The notes: generated by a model not told the origin, from the sequence alone. A DNA stretch of 64,000 nucleotides from CAZUSO01 sp964622775 (GCA_964622775.1 CAZUSO010000002.1:81366-145365); one strand, 5' to 3'; positions 1-9,454 are shown, numbered from the stretch's first letter. A program made the numbers and translations.

Positions 1-1
1 T

Positions 2-1350
2 TTTCCGGGAGGAAGTGAGGCCTTCAGGCAATATTTGAGCAAGAATCTGATCTATCCGACAGGCGCTATAGAGCGGAATATACAGGGAACGGTGTTAATC
101 GAATTTGTAATCCGGCAGGATGGAGTAATAACAGATGTCAGAACGCTGTCAGCCCCGGATGCCGTACTGACAGATGAGGCGGAGCGGGCCATCCGTAATA
201 TGCCCCGTTGGGTTCCGGGGGAACTTGACGGGAAGATTGTAAGCGTGTATTATAGAGTACCTGTTGTTTTTCGCATGGAGGATGCCGGCAGGAAAAAAGG
301 TTTAGCACGCCGGGAAAAAAACACTTCGGGCATAGCTGATGCGGACACGCCATACCGTGTGGTCAGTAAAATGCCTGCGTTCCCTGGTGGTACTACAGCC
401 CCTGAAAAAATATTTAAGCGAACACCTGAATTACCCCCAAAGAGCTTTGGAACTGAATATACAAGGATCGGTTCTGATGGAATTTATAGTTCGGAAAGAT
501 GGTATGGTAATCTGTGTGAAAGCTCTTTCCAGCCCGTATCCGGTTTTGGCCACAGAGGCGGAACGGGTCATTCGTAATATGCCCCTGTGGATGCCGGGAG
601 AACTTGAGGGGGAAAGCTGTAAACGCTTATTATAAAATACCCATCGTATTTCGTTTGCAGGACACTACCGGGCGGGTCGGTTTAGACCGGGATTCCGGAG
701 AAAAATTGTCTAAACAGCCTTCATTCCCGGGCGGAATGGACGCCCTGGCTGCATATTTGGAAGATGCGGTACATTATCCGCTGGTAGCTGTTGAAGAAGA
801 TATTCAGGGTACGGTAATGACCTCGTTTACGGTGAATGCGGATGGCCACATTAGTGAAGTAAATACTTTGAATCAACTGAACGGAGGATGTACCGAAGAG
901 GCGATTCGTGTCATTGAGGCTATGCCTCGCTGGATACCTGCTGAAAACGAACAGGGTGAAAAAGTGACTACGCAGTACTGTATTCCCATTACCTTTCAGT
1001 TGAAATATAAAAATGGCGATTTTGAGGTAACGCCTATGAGTCAGCTTGGTAAAAGTCCCGAATTTCCAGGGAGGGAAAAAGCGCTTGATGCTTTTGTGAA
1101 AAAATATCTGGTTTATCCGCATTTTGCTATTAAGGCAAAAATTCAGGGTACTGTATTATTGGAATGCGTGATAGATACTGCCGGAACCATATCGGTAGTG
1201 AAAACCCTGATGTCTCCGGATCCTATTCTAACCAAAGAAGCCATCCGCGTGATCAACCTGATGCCTCAATGGATTCCTGCGGAGGATTTACAGGGTAAAA
1301 AAGTGTCCGTTCCTGTCCGGATTCCCGTTACCTTCCGGTTGAAAAATTAA
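2..1350 (+). pseudogene. Tandem TonB C-terminal-like domain protein, 5'-truncated by the window and frameshifted twice
   Basis: Four consecutive copies of a ~110-residue unit are visible. Each runs FPGG...YP...IQGTV...DG.I..V..L...A.R.I..MP.W.P.......V...Y.IPV.FRL, the pattern of the TonB C-terminal/energy-transducer fold. The reading frame is already open at base 2, so the start lies outside the window. Copy 1 is read in frame 2, copy 2 in frame 3 from about 400, and copies 3-4 in frame 1 from about 605. Removing one C from the C4 run near 400-403 and one G from the G5 run near 608-612 restores a single continuous frame to the TAA at 1348-1350. The pieces are therefore one gene with two +1 indels (mutation or sequencing error), not three genes. 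Tandem repetition without visible ExbB/ExbD partners suggests a structural or envelope-binding role, which is inference. The stop overlaps the convergent stop of rlmD. Confidence 0.75.
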
Positions 1351-2777
1351 ACATTGCCATGCTCCGTTCTCAGTTCCAGCAAGGTCACATTTTCGATATG
1401 ATGCGTATGCGGAAACATATCCACCGGCTGTAGCCGAACCACACGGTACGCCGGATCCAGCAACTGTAGATCGCGTGCCTGCGTGGCGGGGTTACAGCTC
1501 ACATACACTACGCGGGGCGCACTGATACTTAGGATTTGCGCAATTAATTTTTCGTGCATGCCTGCCCGCGGCGGATCCGTAATGATCACATCCGGTTTCC
1601 CATGCTCCTGAAAAAAACCATCGGTAGCCACCTGGGCTACATCCCCTGCAAAAAAATGACAATGCTCCAGGCCGTTCCATGCAGCATTTTCCTTTGCATC
1701 GGCAATGGCATCCGCTACCGTTTCAATGCCGATAATTTTTCGCGCCCCCTTTGACAGGAAAATACCGATGCTGCCCGTACCACAATAAAGGTCATAAACG
1801 ATCTCATTTCCGGTAAGACCGGCAAAAGACCGGGCAACCTGATACAGCTTTTCCGCCTGCCGGGTATTGGTCTGGAAAAATGATTTCGGGGAAATCTTGA
1901 ACCGGAAATCCTCTAAGTGTTCTTCTATAAAGCCCTTGCCGGCATAAGTTACCACCGGCAGGTCGTAAATGGTATCATTCAGCTTGGGGTTGATGGTATA
2001 ATGCAGTGAGGTAATTTCCGGCACTGCTTCCAGCAAGGTGTCTAAGATAAATTTTAAAGATGCTGATTCGTGCTGCACGATCAGGTTAACCATAACCTCG
2101 CCCGTTGAGGCCACACGAATGATGACATTGCGCAGCCAGCCTTCCTTGCTGCGGTGATCATAAAATTCAAACTGATGCTCCAGCCCCAGGCTGCGCAGCA
2201 GGTTTTTGATTTTATTGGTTGGTTCCGGCTGAAGGTAGCACGTTTCAATATCTACCACCTTATCAAACAGACCCGGCGCATGAAATCCTAATACCGGTTT
2301 GTTTGGTATCGCCTCATCCCCGGATTGCATCAGCTCATCCCGCGTAAGATATTGCCGGTTGGAAAAAGTAAATTCCAGCTTATTCCGGTAGTATTGCTGT
2401 GCCCCGCTCCCGATAATCGACTCCAGGGGTGGCAGCGTAATTTGCCCGATCCGGGAAAGCTGATCGGCTACCTGCTGCTGCTTGTAAACCAATTGTTTTT
2501 CATAAGGCAGCATTTGCCATTTACAGCCGCCGCATACGCCAAAGTGTGGACAGAACGGCGTTACGCGATCATCCGAGTATTCTGTGATCTGTAGCACTTT
2601 ACCTTCCGCATAGCTTTTTTTGCTTTTCAGCACGAGGATGTCTGCCACATCGCCGGGGACGGCTCCTTCCACAAAAATTGTTTTTCCCTCGTTAAAGTGC
2701 GCTACAGACCTGCCTTCTGCCGCATAACGCTCCAACCTGATATTATTTAATACTGTCTTTTTGTTTTTGCGTGCCAC
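1347..2777 (-). CDS. rlmD: 23S rRNA (uracil-C5)-methyltransferase, RlmD/RumA family
   Basis: S-adenosylmethionine-dependent methyltransferase predicted to form 5-methyluridine in 23S rRNA. An N-terminal TRAM-like RNA-binding region is followed by the iron-sulfur cysteines CPHFGVCGGC (about residues 76-85). The C-terminal Rossmann domain has the SAM motif DLYCGTGSIG, the motif TDPPRAG and the nucleophile motif VYVSCNPAT (Cys about 428), all in family order. Length (476 aa) is normal. The start chosen is GTG at 2777 (protein MARKNKK...). An in-frame TTG at 2804 is possible, but a CAACTTTG -7-like box sits directly over it. Its 3' end overlaps the end of the TonB-like gene by 4 bases (convergent). 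The exact target uridine cannot be told from sequence alone. Confidence 0.9.
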   Translation of the reverse strand: MARKNKKTVLNNIRLERYAAEGRSVAHFNEGKTIFVEGAVPGDVADILVLKSKKSYAEGKVLQITEYSDDRVTPFCPHFGVCGGCKWQMLPYEKQLVYKQQQVADQLSRIGQITLPPLESIIGSGAQQYYRNKLEFTFSNRQYLTRDELMQSGDEAIPNKPVLGFHAPGLFDKVVDIETCYLQPEPTNKIKNLLRSLGLEHQFEFYDHRSKEGWLRNVIIRVASTGEVMVNLIVQHESASLKFILDTLLEAVPEITSLHYTINPKLNDTIYDLPVVTYAGKGFIEEHLEDFRFKISPKSFFQTNTRQAEKLYQVARSFAGLTGNEIVYDLYCGTGSIGIFLSKGARKIIGIETVADAIADAKENAAWNGLEHCHFFAGDVAQVATDGFFQEHGKPDVIITDPPRAGMHEKLIAQILSISAPRVVYVSCNPATQARDLQLLDPAYRVVRLQPVDMFPHTHHIENVTLLELRTEHGNV

Positions 2778-2842
2778 AATATTGTCCTTGTTAATCGTTT
2801 GCAAAGTTGCCGGCTATTTTAATATAGTGTAGCCCCGTTTGA

Positions 2843-2850
2843 TAGCTTTG
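2843..2850 (+). promoter_or_regulatory. Putative Bacteroidota -7 box (TAGCTTTG)
   Basis: TAGCTTTG matches the Bacteroidota TAnnTTTG -7 consensus and lies 54 bases upstream of the TlpA-like gene. No well-spaced TTG -33 element is visible, so this is a moderate call. Confidence 0.35.
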
Positions 2851-2903
2851 CAAGGTATGCAAATAGTATTTTATCAAAATGCCTTTTTCAAAAAAAACAG
2901 AAT

Positions 2904-4334
2904 ATGAGAAAATTATTGATTATTGTTTTACTGTTCGGCCTGGGTTTTGCAGCACAGGCAAAAGACGGCTATAAAATTAAGGTAACCTTCCAACAGGATA
3001 TCCCCGACAGTGTCATTTACCTGGCCAAATATTATGCCAAGCCGCCCCCAACGATTTATAAGATCGATTCGGCGGTTGTGCATGACAAGCGTACGGCTGA
3101 TTTTGAAGCAAGCGACAGCATTCTGGGCGGTATCTATTTGGTATTGTTTGAAAAAAATTCAAAATATGCCGAGGTAATTATGGATAACGGGCTTAATACC
3201 GCAATAACCATTGATGCCGCTAAAACGCCAATAGGAATGACCTTTTCCAACAGCCCTGAAAATACCCACTATGCGGATTATCAGAAAGATGCCGAACAAT
3301 ACGGTCAGCAGTTTCAGGCGCTCAACAAAGCCTTTGAAACGGCTAAAACAGCTGCAGATTCGCAGCGTATCCGCGATGATTACAAGAAGCTGCAGGGAAG
3401 ATTTAATGCAATGCGCAGCGGTTTTGCCGACAAATATCCCAAATCTTTCGTAGCTAACGTCTTTCACGCCCTTGAGACACCGGAGCTGCCGGAAGGCAAG
3501 CACTATCTGCCGGACGGCAAGACAATTGATTCGCTTTACGCCTTCAATTATATGCGGCAACATTATTGGGATAAATTTGACTTTACCGACAACCGCCTGA
3601 TTCATACGCCGGTTTACGACGGGAAATTAAACGATTATTTTACCAATTATGTCTATCCTATGCCGGACAGTTTTAATAAAGAGGCCGATTCTTTATTGGA
3701 AAGAACGCGTGGTGCAAAGGAGTTGTTTAAATATACCCTGCATTTTCTGGCCGGCTATGCAGAACGCAGTAAGGTAATGGGTATGGACGAGGTATTCGTA
3801 CATTTAGTGGAGAATTATTACATGAAAGGAGACGCGTTTTGGCTGGATTCTGCGCAGTTGGCAAAATATGAAGACCGGGCACAAAAAATTGCACCGAATG
3901 TCTTAGGCAATCCCGCTCCGGCGCTGAACCTGAAAGATGTCTTTACGTTGGAAAATATAACGCTGGATAATATACAGGCACCTTATACGCTGGTTGTATT
4001 CTGGTCGCCGGAATGTGGTCATTGTAAGAAGGAGATTCCCCAGGTTGATTCGGCTTATGAGGCAGTATTGAAATCACGGGGTGTAAAGGTATTGTCGGTG
4101 CCTACAGAGGGTACGCTGGATGAGATTAAGACCTTTATTAAAGATCATCATCTCAATGGGTGGGAGCATGCTGTGGAGCCTAATGCCAGCACGTATCGTG
4201 CCAAGTATGATGTGTACAGTACCCCTAAGATTTATTTGCTGGATGAAAATAAAACGATCATCGGAAAAGGTCTCGATCACAGCAATATTTTGCAGGTTAT
4301 AGAATTTAATGAGCGGAAGAAAAAGAAGGGCTGA
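2904..4334 (+). CDS. TlpA/ResA-like thioredoxin-fold protein with N-terminal DUF4369/DUF5106-like region
   Basis: Exported thiol-disulfide oxidoreductase. A signal peptide (about residues 1-19, ending AQA) is followed by a long N-terminal region of the kind seen in Bacteroidota TlpA proteins (beta-rich start, then helical segment). The C-terminal thioredoxin domain carries WSPECGHCKKE (Cys pair around residues 371-374). The cis-Pro segment is STPKIYLL. It probably acts in the periplasm, reducing or isomerising disulfides or supporting cytochrome maturation; the substrate is unknown. It is a single-gene unit followed by the tRNA-Gly promoter. Length 476 aa is normal for this architecture. Confidence 0.85.
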   Translation: MRKLLIIVLLFGLGFAAQAKDGYKIKVTFQQDIPDSVIYLAKYYAKPPPTIYKIDSAVVHDKRTADFEASDSILGGIYLVLFEKNSKYAEVIMDNGLNTAITIDAAKTPIGMTFSNSPENTHYADYQKDAEQYGQQFQALNKAFETAKTAADSQRIRDDYKKLQGRFNAMRSGFADKYPKSFVANVFHALETPELPEGKHYLPDGKTIDSLYAFNYMRQHYWDKFDFTDNRLIHTPVYDGKLNDYFTNYVYPMPDSFNKEADSLLERTRGAKELFKYTLHFLAGYAERSKVMGMDEVFVHLVENYYMKGDAFWLDSAQLAKYEDRAQKIAPNVLGNPAPALNLKDVFTLENITLDNIQAPYTLVVFWSPECGHCKKEIPQVDSAYEAVLKSRGVKVLSVPTEGTLDEIKTFIKDHHLNGWEHAVEPNASTYRAKYDVYSTPKIYLLDENKTIIGKGLDHSNILQVIEFNERKKKKG

Positions 4335-4365
4335 TGCTGCACCTGAAAAGGACTTAAAAATGTTT

Positions 4366-4394
4366 TTGTTTTTTTGAAAATGTTTTTATCTTTG
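4366..4394 (+). promoter_or_regulatory. Bacteroidota-type promoter of tRNA-Gly
   Basis: TTG at 4366-4368 and TATCTTTG at 4387-4394 are separated by 18 bases. This fits the TTG-N(17-23)-TAnnTTTG pattern of the Bacteroidota primary sigma factor. The tRNA starts 34 bases further on. Confidence 0.6.
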
Positions 4395-4427
4395 CCCTCC
4401 CAAACGCAAAAGTTCTTTTCAAAAACT

Positions 4428-4500
4428 GCAGAAGTAGCTCAGTTGGTAGAGCACAACCTTGCCAAGGTTGGGGTCGCGGGTTCGAGTCTCGTCTTCTGCT
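4428..4500 (+). tRNA. tRNA-Gly (anticodon GCC)
   Basis: 73-base cloverleaf. Acceptor stem GCAGAAG pairs with CTTCTGC. The D-arm is AGCTCAGTTGGTAGAGC. The anticodon stem CAACC/GGTTG encloses loop TTGCCAA with anticodon GCC at 4461-4463. The T-arm contains GGTTCGAGTC. The 3' CCA is not encoded. A terminator follows immediately. Confidence 0.96.
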
Positions 4501-4510
4501 CTCAAACTTT

Positions 4511-4539
4511 GAATCCAAACCACGGTTTGGATTTTTTTT
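4511..4539 (+). terminator. Rho-independent terminator after tRNA-Gly
   Basis: Hairpin AATCCAAAC / GTTTGGATT with a short CACG-type loop, followed by a run of eight T. Confidence 0.85.
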
Positions 4540-4572
4540 GCAATACTCCACAGTTTAGTTTGTAAAGGTATT

Positions 4573-4658
4573 GCCCTGGTGGTGGAATTGGTAGACACGC
4601 AGGACTTAAAATCCTGTGAGCAGCAATGTTCGTGCGGGTTCAAGTCCCGCCTGGGGCA
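4573..4658 (+). tRNA. tRNA-Leu (anticodon UAA)
   Basis: 86-base class II tRNA. Acceptor GCCCTGG pairs with CTGGGGC (two wobble pairs). Anticodon arm CAGGA/TCCTG has loop CTTAAAA, with anticodon TAA at 4607-4609. A long variable arm and the T-arm GGTTCAAGTC are present. No encoded CCA. It may be co-transcribed with or independent of tRNA-Gly; a terminator separates the two. Confidence 0.96.
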
Positions 4659-4666
4659 CAGATCAC

Positions 4667-4692
4667 AGCCGATCCTTTCGGATCGGCTTTTT
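4667..4692 (+). terminator. Rho-independent terminator after tRNA-Leu(UAA)
   Basis: Perfect 9-bp stem AGCCGATCC/GGATCGGCT with loop TTTC, followed by T5. Confidence 0.9.
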
Positions 4693-4969
4693 CGTATGGA
4701 TAACTTCAGAATTGGGTAAAGATTGAAGAAGTTTGTGAAAGATGAATAGAGATTGGAGGCCTTCGGGAAGTTCCGTAAATCGGGTAATCTAAAACTATGC
4801 CCTCAGGTGGGACAATGCCTTTCCTTTATGTATGGTATAGGTGCTTACAGCATGACAGCACTTTTTGTCCTTGCCTGATATTCTGTTTCAAATTCCCTTT
4901 TCGCCCATATACACCGCCTTCTCCCGGTTGGCGTACGAATCGTCCCCAATATGAGATTTAGGTCTTATA

Positions 4970-5200
4970 ATGTCACTTTTTTTGTCGTCACTGCCCTTGC
5001 AACGTCGACTAAGAAAGTTCCAAATTACGCAGTAATCGGATAAGAATCTTCGCATGAAGTGATCTCCGATTGCGTTTGGGATAACGTTACTTTGTTGTCG
5101 TCACCTCACATCCTGTCCGGGATATTTCTTCATTCCATTAAAACCACTGCGCTGCATGATTTTAATTTCGGTTGAACTTTACCCACCAAAGGTAAAAGGC
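4970..5200 (+). repeat. Degraded modular intergenic repeat, copy R1 (within the gene-free stretch 4693-5294)
   Basis: The 600-base gap between tRNA-Leu and the GGGP synthase gene holds no convincing gene. Bases 5009-5088 align with 22080-22159 at roughly four matches in five by eye, sharing actaagaaa, gcatg.agtgatctcc and tgcgtttgg. Bases about 5145-5190 (actgcgctgcatgatttt) match 22248-22265. The same modules recur near 11.1, 12.8, 19.2 and 32.2 kb. The first ~270 bases of the gap show nothing recognisable. Confidence 0.6.
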
Positions 5201-5294
5201 GCCAAATTTTCGAAAAGACATACCATATCAAACAAATTGACTGCATAAAAACCAAAGCAGGAAGCGCTGGTGGCTTCATTTCGAGGCACCTCAA

Positions 5295-6065
5295 TTATTG
5301 CTTAACATCTGCATCCAGGCCCACAGCCTTCGTAGCCGCACACATTTCATGCAACAACCCGGGATCTTTTTCTATGGCATTGCCGACCACGACGATTTGC
5401 GCACCGGCTTTGCAATTTTCATAAACCTTTTCGGGCGTCCGGATGCCGCCTCCGATAATTAGGGGAATGTCAATATTGCTGCTGACACGACGAATCATCT
5501 CGGTGGAAATCGGATGCTGTGCACCGCTGCCGGCATCCATATAAATCGTGTGTTTTCCCTGTAGCTCCCCGGCCCAGGCGGTACACAACGCTACATCCGG
5601 CTTGTTAGCAGGAATCGGCGCCGAGTGGCTCATATAAGAAACGGTAGTAGGCACACCGCCATCCACAATCATATAACCGGTTGAAATCACTTCCAGCCCG
5701 CTGGCTTTAATGGCCGGTGCGGAAATCACATGCTGTCCGATGAGCAGGTCGGGATTGCGACCGGAAATAAGCGACAAGTACAGTAATCCGTCGGCACTGG
5801 CAGAAACCTGCGAAGGGCTTCCCGGAAACAGCACAACGGGAACGGAAGACAGGGACTTGAACTCCCGGATACACCGATCCACATGAGCGGTAACCATAAT
5901 GCTGCCTCCCATAAAGGCAAAATCGACAGCCGAATGATTACATTGTTCCGCTAAATTCCGGATCGAGGCCGGCGTAACGCTGTCGGGGTCGATTAATAAT
6001 GCAAAGGCATGTTGCTTATTCGCTTTTAAGGTATGGAATTGCCTATATATTCTTCCGTAGCGCAT
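5295..6065 (-). CDS. Geranylgeranylglyceryl phosphate synthase family protein (PcrB/GGGPS, group II)
   Basis: Predicted TIM-barrel prenyltransferase joining a polyprenyl diphosphate to sn-glycerol-1-phosphate to form an ether lipid precursor. Diagnostic pieces are FALLIDPD near the N-terminus, FMGGS, VLFPGSPSQVS, TGYMIVDGG, YMDAGSGA, IIGGGIRTPEK and IVVGNAIEKDP, the phosphate-binding loops of the family. Length (256 aa) is normal. Bacteroidota carry a GGGPS of this type, but the downstream lipid is poorly understood. The ATG start at 6065 gives the expected N-terminus. It is transcribed in the same direction as mscL and uvrA (gap 67 bases to mscL), possibly one unit. Chain-length preference cannot be read from sequence alone. 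Confidence 0.88.
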   Translation of the reverse strand: MRYGRIYRQFHTLKANKQHAFALLIDPDSVTPASIRNLAEQCNHSAVDFAFMGGSIMVTAHVDRCIREFKSLSSVPVVLFPGSPSQVSASADGLLYLSLISGRNPDLLIGQHVISAPAIKASGLEVISTGYMIVDGGVPTTVSYMSHSAPIPANKPDVALCTAWAGELQGKHTIYMDAGSGAQHPISTEMIRRVSSNIDIPLIIGGGIRTPEKVYENCKAGAQIVVVGNAIEKDPGLLHEMCAATKAVGLDADVKQ

Positions 6066-6132
6066 GATTTGATTTTAAAAATGTGGGGTATGCTGCCGGC
6101 ACACCCTACAAAAATAATCATTATTTCAACTC

Positions 6133-6561
6133 TTATTGCTTTTTCAACGCATCCCGGATTTCCATCAGCAATGCATCGGTAGTGGACGGACCTGCGGGAG
6201 CCGGTACTTCCTCGTTTTTTCTGCGCAACTGATTCATACCTTTTACCAATAAAAACACCACCATCGCCAGCATAAGAAAACTTATGGTTACCGTGATAAA
6301 GCTTCCGTATGCGAAGATAGCCGTATCGGGAATCTTTCTGGCCTCCGCCAGGGCGGTACCTGCGGGAACATCTCCCTTAATTACATAATACAGGTTGCTG
6401 AAATCAGGCTGACCGATGATAGCGGAAACAATCGGCATAATGAGGTCATTCACCACACTATCAATAATCTTTCCGAATGCGCCGCCAATGATCACACCCA
6501 CAGCAAGATCCATGACATTGCCTTTCACGGCAAATTCCTTAAACTCTTTTAGAAATCCCAT
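6133..6561 (-). CDS. mscL: Large-conductance mechanosensitive channel MscL
   Basis: Inner-membrane homopentameric channel opening on membrane tension to release solutes during osmotic downshock. The N-terminus MGFLKEFKEFAVKGNVMDLA is followed by TM1 (GVIIGGAFGKIIDSVVNDLI), a periplasmic loop, TM2 (FITVTISFLMLAMVVFLLV) and a charged C-terminal helix. At 142 aa it is of typical size. ATG start. It lies 61 bases downstream of the uvrA stop region on the same strand. Confidence 0.96.
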   Translation of the reverse strand: MGFLKEFKEFAVKGNVMDLAVGVIIGGAFGKIIDSVVNDLIMPIVSAIIGQPDFSNLYYVIKGDVPAGTALAEARKIPDTAIFAYGSFITVTISFLMLAMVVFLLVKGMNQLRRKNEEVPAPAGPSTTDALLMEIRDALKKQ

Positions 6562-6622
6562 AATATTTTGTTTTGTTTGTACAAATATAATTTTCGGAAC
6601 AAGTCCCTCTGCATTAAAACTG

Positions 6623-9454
6623 TTAATTATTCAATTCTAATTTCAAATACTGACCGGTATGACTTTCCGGCGCGGCGGCAATTTTTTCCGGTGTGCCGGC
6701 AGCTACAATAGTTCCACCGCCATCTCCGCCTTCCGGCCCGATATCAATTACATAATCCGCCACTTTAATCATATCCAGATTATGTTCGATCACAATTACG
6801 GTATTTCCGCGACTCACTAATTTATTTAAAACGTCCAACAGATACTGGATATCTTTGAAATGCAGGCCGGTAGTCGGTTCATCCAGGATATAAATAGTTT
6901 TCCCCGTATCTTTTTTGGATAATTCGGTGGCCAGCTTCACCCGCTGCGCTTCTCCTCCGCTCAAAGTCAGCGCATTTTGACCCAAAGTAATATAGCCAAG
7001 CCCCACATCATTCAGCGTTTTTATTTTCCGGTGCAGTCCTGGCACATTGATGAAGAATTCCGTGGCTTCGGCTACCGTCATATTCAGCACATCGGAGATG
7101 GATTTACTCTTATAGCGGATTTCCAAGGTTTCCCTGTTATATCTTCTCCCGTTACATTGCTCACAAGGCACATAAACATCGGGTAAGAAATTCATCTCAA
7201 TCACCCGCATACCGCCGCCCTGGCATACTTCGCAGCGTCCGCCTTTTACATTAAAGGAAAAACGTCCGGCATTATAGCCCCGAATTTTTGCTTCGGGTAC
7301 CTGAGCAAATAAGTTCCGGATATCCGTAAAGAAGCCGCAATAGGTAGCCGGATTGCTGCGTGGCGTGCGTCCGATCGGACTTTGGTCCATCTCAATAACC
7401 TTGTCAACGTGTTCCAGGCCTTCCACTTTTTTGTAGGGTAAAGGCTGTAGTTTGGATTGCGGATAGCAATGTGCAGACAGGATGGGATAAAGCGTTTCAT
7501 TAATCAAACTACTTTTCCCGCTGCCTGATACTCCTGTTACACAAGTGAAAGTTCCCAGAGGAATACTGATATTTACCTGCTTCAGGTTATTTCCGCTCGC
7601 ACCTTTCAGCACAAGTTTTACACCATTTCCCTTCCTTCTCTCCTCAGGAATGGCAATGGTCTGCTGATGATTCAGATATTGCGCCGTAATGCTGTCGCTG
7701 TCCAAAACATCTTCCGGCCTGCCTTCCGCCACAATACGCCCTCCGTGAATACCGGCTTCAGGCCCGATGTCAATCAGGTGATCAGCCGCTAACATAATAT
7801 CCTTATCATGCTCTACTACCAATACGGAATTACCACCGTCTCTTAAATTCTGTAAGGCGGCAATCAACCGGTGATTATCCCGCTGATGCAATCCTATGCT
7901 GGGTTCATCCAGAATATAAGTGATGCCGGTCAGTTGAGAGCCGATCTGGGTAGCAAGGCGGATGCGCTGACTTTCTCCGCCGCTAAGCGACCGAGTAGGG
8001 CGGTTCAGCGAAAGATAATGCAGGCCTACTTCCAGCAGAAACCCTACGCGATCCCGTATTTCCTTCAGGATATCCTTGGCAATGATTTGGTGCTTCTTAC
8101 TTAGTTTTTTTTCGATATGCTGAAACGCATCCCATAATTGCTGGAGGGAATAATTACAATACGTCGCAATATTGTTTCCTGCAACCTGATAAGACAGACT
8201 TTCTTTTTTCAGACGGTATCCCTCACATTCCGGGCAGGTACCGAGGATCATAAATTTTTCAGCCCATTCCCGGATGTAATCGGATGTGGATTCATTGAAC
8301 CAGCGCAACATCATATTCAATACCCCCTCAAAATTTTCTGAGTTCAACAAATAAGCATAACCCTCCGTATCACTTTCGCTATAAGTAATTTCCCCGGTCT
8401 CGTTTCCGTACAATAAAAGATTCAACTGCTTTTCGGGAATTTCCGCTATGGGTTTATTCAAAGGTATTTTATGGCGTTTAGCAAAGGCTTCAGCCTGCCT
8501 CCAGCTTCCGGCTTCGCGCTTTTCTCCCAAAGGCGCAATACCGCCGCCGGCAATACTTTTTTTGAGGTCGGGCAATACTTCTTCCATATTAATCAGATGC
8601 ACCACGCCCAGGCCTTTACAATGCGGACAGGCTCCGTAAGGCGAGTTGAACGAAAAAGTATTGGGCGAAGGATCCTCATAGGAAATACCGCTTTCCGCCT
8701 CCATCAGATGCTTGCTGTATTGGCGCAGGTCGCCGGTTTCATAGTCCTGCACAAACAAAAGGCCTTTCCCTGCCTTCAGCGATTTTTGCAGGCTTTCACT
8801 GACCCGCAATGCCGATGATTCATTGACCTCTAAGCGATCTACAACCAGCTCGATATCGTGAATCTTATAACGGTCAACCTGCATTTTTTCCTTCAAATCC
8901 ATAATATTCCCGTCCACCCGCACTTTCAAATAACCCTGCTTGCGCAGTTGTTCAAACAGCTCGCGGTAATGCCCTTTACGGCCGCGAACCACCGGGGCCA
9001 GCAATACAATTTTTTTATGGTTCAAATGCTGATAAATATGCGCCGCAATTTCTTCTTCCGAAAAGCGCTGCATAACATTGCCGGTCACATAGCTATGAGC
9101 AATGCCAATTCTTGCAAAAAGCAGCCTTAGAAAATCATAGACTTCCGTAACGGTTCCGACGGTAGAGCGGGGATTACGGTTTGTTGTTTTTTGCTCTATG
9201 GAAATTACCGGAGAAAGCCCTCTGATCTTATCGACATCCGGCCGCTCCAGGTCGCCCATAAACTGACGGGCGTAGGCGGAAAAGCTTTCCATATAACGTC
9301 GCTGACCTTCGGCATAAATCGTGTCGAATGCCAGGGAAGATTTTCCGCTGCCACTCAGGCCGGTAATCACAACTAATTTATTTTTAGGAATCAGCGCATC
9401 AATATTTTTCAGGTTATGCACCCTTGCGCCGTATATTTCAATATTTTCGGACAC
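6623..9454 (-). CDS. uvrA: Excinuclease ABC subunit A
   Basis: DNA-damage sensor ATPase of nucleotide excision repair, acting as a dimer with UvrB. Two ABC modules are visible: Walker A GLSGSGKSS near residue 31 and GVSGSGKSSL in the second half. There are two signature motifs (LSGGESQRIRLATQ and LSGGEAQRVKLATEL), two Walker B segments (YILDEPSIGLHQRD and YILDEPTTGLHFKD) and the C-terminal zinc finger CEVCQGGG...CEQCNGRRYN. Length 943 aa is standard. The start is GTG at 9454 (MSENIEIYGARVHNLKNI), which matches the conserved UvrA N-terminus; no ATG is available there. Confidence 0.98.
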   Translation of the reverse strand: MSENIEIYGARVHNLKNIDALIPKNKLVVITGLSGSGKSSLAFDTIYAEGQRRYMESFSAYARQFMGDLERPDVDKIRGLSPVISIEQKTTNRNPRSTVGTVTEVYDFLRLLFARIGIAHSYVTGNVMQRFSEEEIAAHIYQHLNHKKIVLLAPVVRGRKGHYRELFEQLRKQGYLKVRVDGNIMDLKEKMQVDRYKIHDIELVVDRLEVNESSALRVSESLQKSLKAGKGLLFVQDYETGDLRQYSKHLMEAESGISYEDPSPNTFSFNSPYGACPHCKGLGVVHLINMEEVLPDLKKSIAGGGIAPLGEKREAGSWRQAEAFAKRHKIPLNKPIAEIPEKQLNLLLYGNETGEITYSESDTEGYAYLLNSENFEGVLNMMLRWFNESTSDYIREWAEKFMILGTCPECEGYRLKKESLSYQVAGNNIATYCNYSLQQLWDAFQHIEKKLSKKHQIIAKDILKEIRDRVGFLLEVGLHYLSLNRPTRSLSGGESQRIRLATQIGSQLTGITYILDEPSIGLHQRDNHRLIAALQNLRDGGNSVLVVEHDKDIMLAADHLIDIGPEAGIHGGRIVAEGRPEDVLDSDSITAQYLNHQQTIAIPEERRKGNGVKLVLKGASGNNLKQVNISIPLGTFTCVTGVSGSGKSSLINETLYPILSAHCYPQSKLQPLPYKKVEGLEHVDKVIEMDQSPIGRTPRSNPATYCGFFTDIRNLFAQVPEAKIRGYNAGRFSFNVKGGRCEVCQGGGMRVIEMNFLPDVYVPCEQCNGRRYNRETLEIRYKSKSISDVLNMTVAEATEFFINVPGLHRKIKTLNDVGLGYITLGQNALTLSGGEAQRVKLATELSKKDTGKTIYILDEPTTGLHFKDIQYLLDVLNKLVSRGNTVIVIEHNLDMIKVADYVIDIGPEGGDGGGTIVAAGTPEKIAAAPESHTGQYLKLELNN

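Noticed and set aside
339..635. Separate small protein gene between the two larger TonB-like frames
   Set aside because: It is domain 2 of the same tandem-repeat gene read after a one-base indel. The repeat pattern continues seamlessly across frames.
4693..5294. tRNA-adjacent integration site or genomic island
   Set aside because: There is no integrase gene, no duplicated tRNA 3' end and no phage-like genes; only repeat remnants are present.
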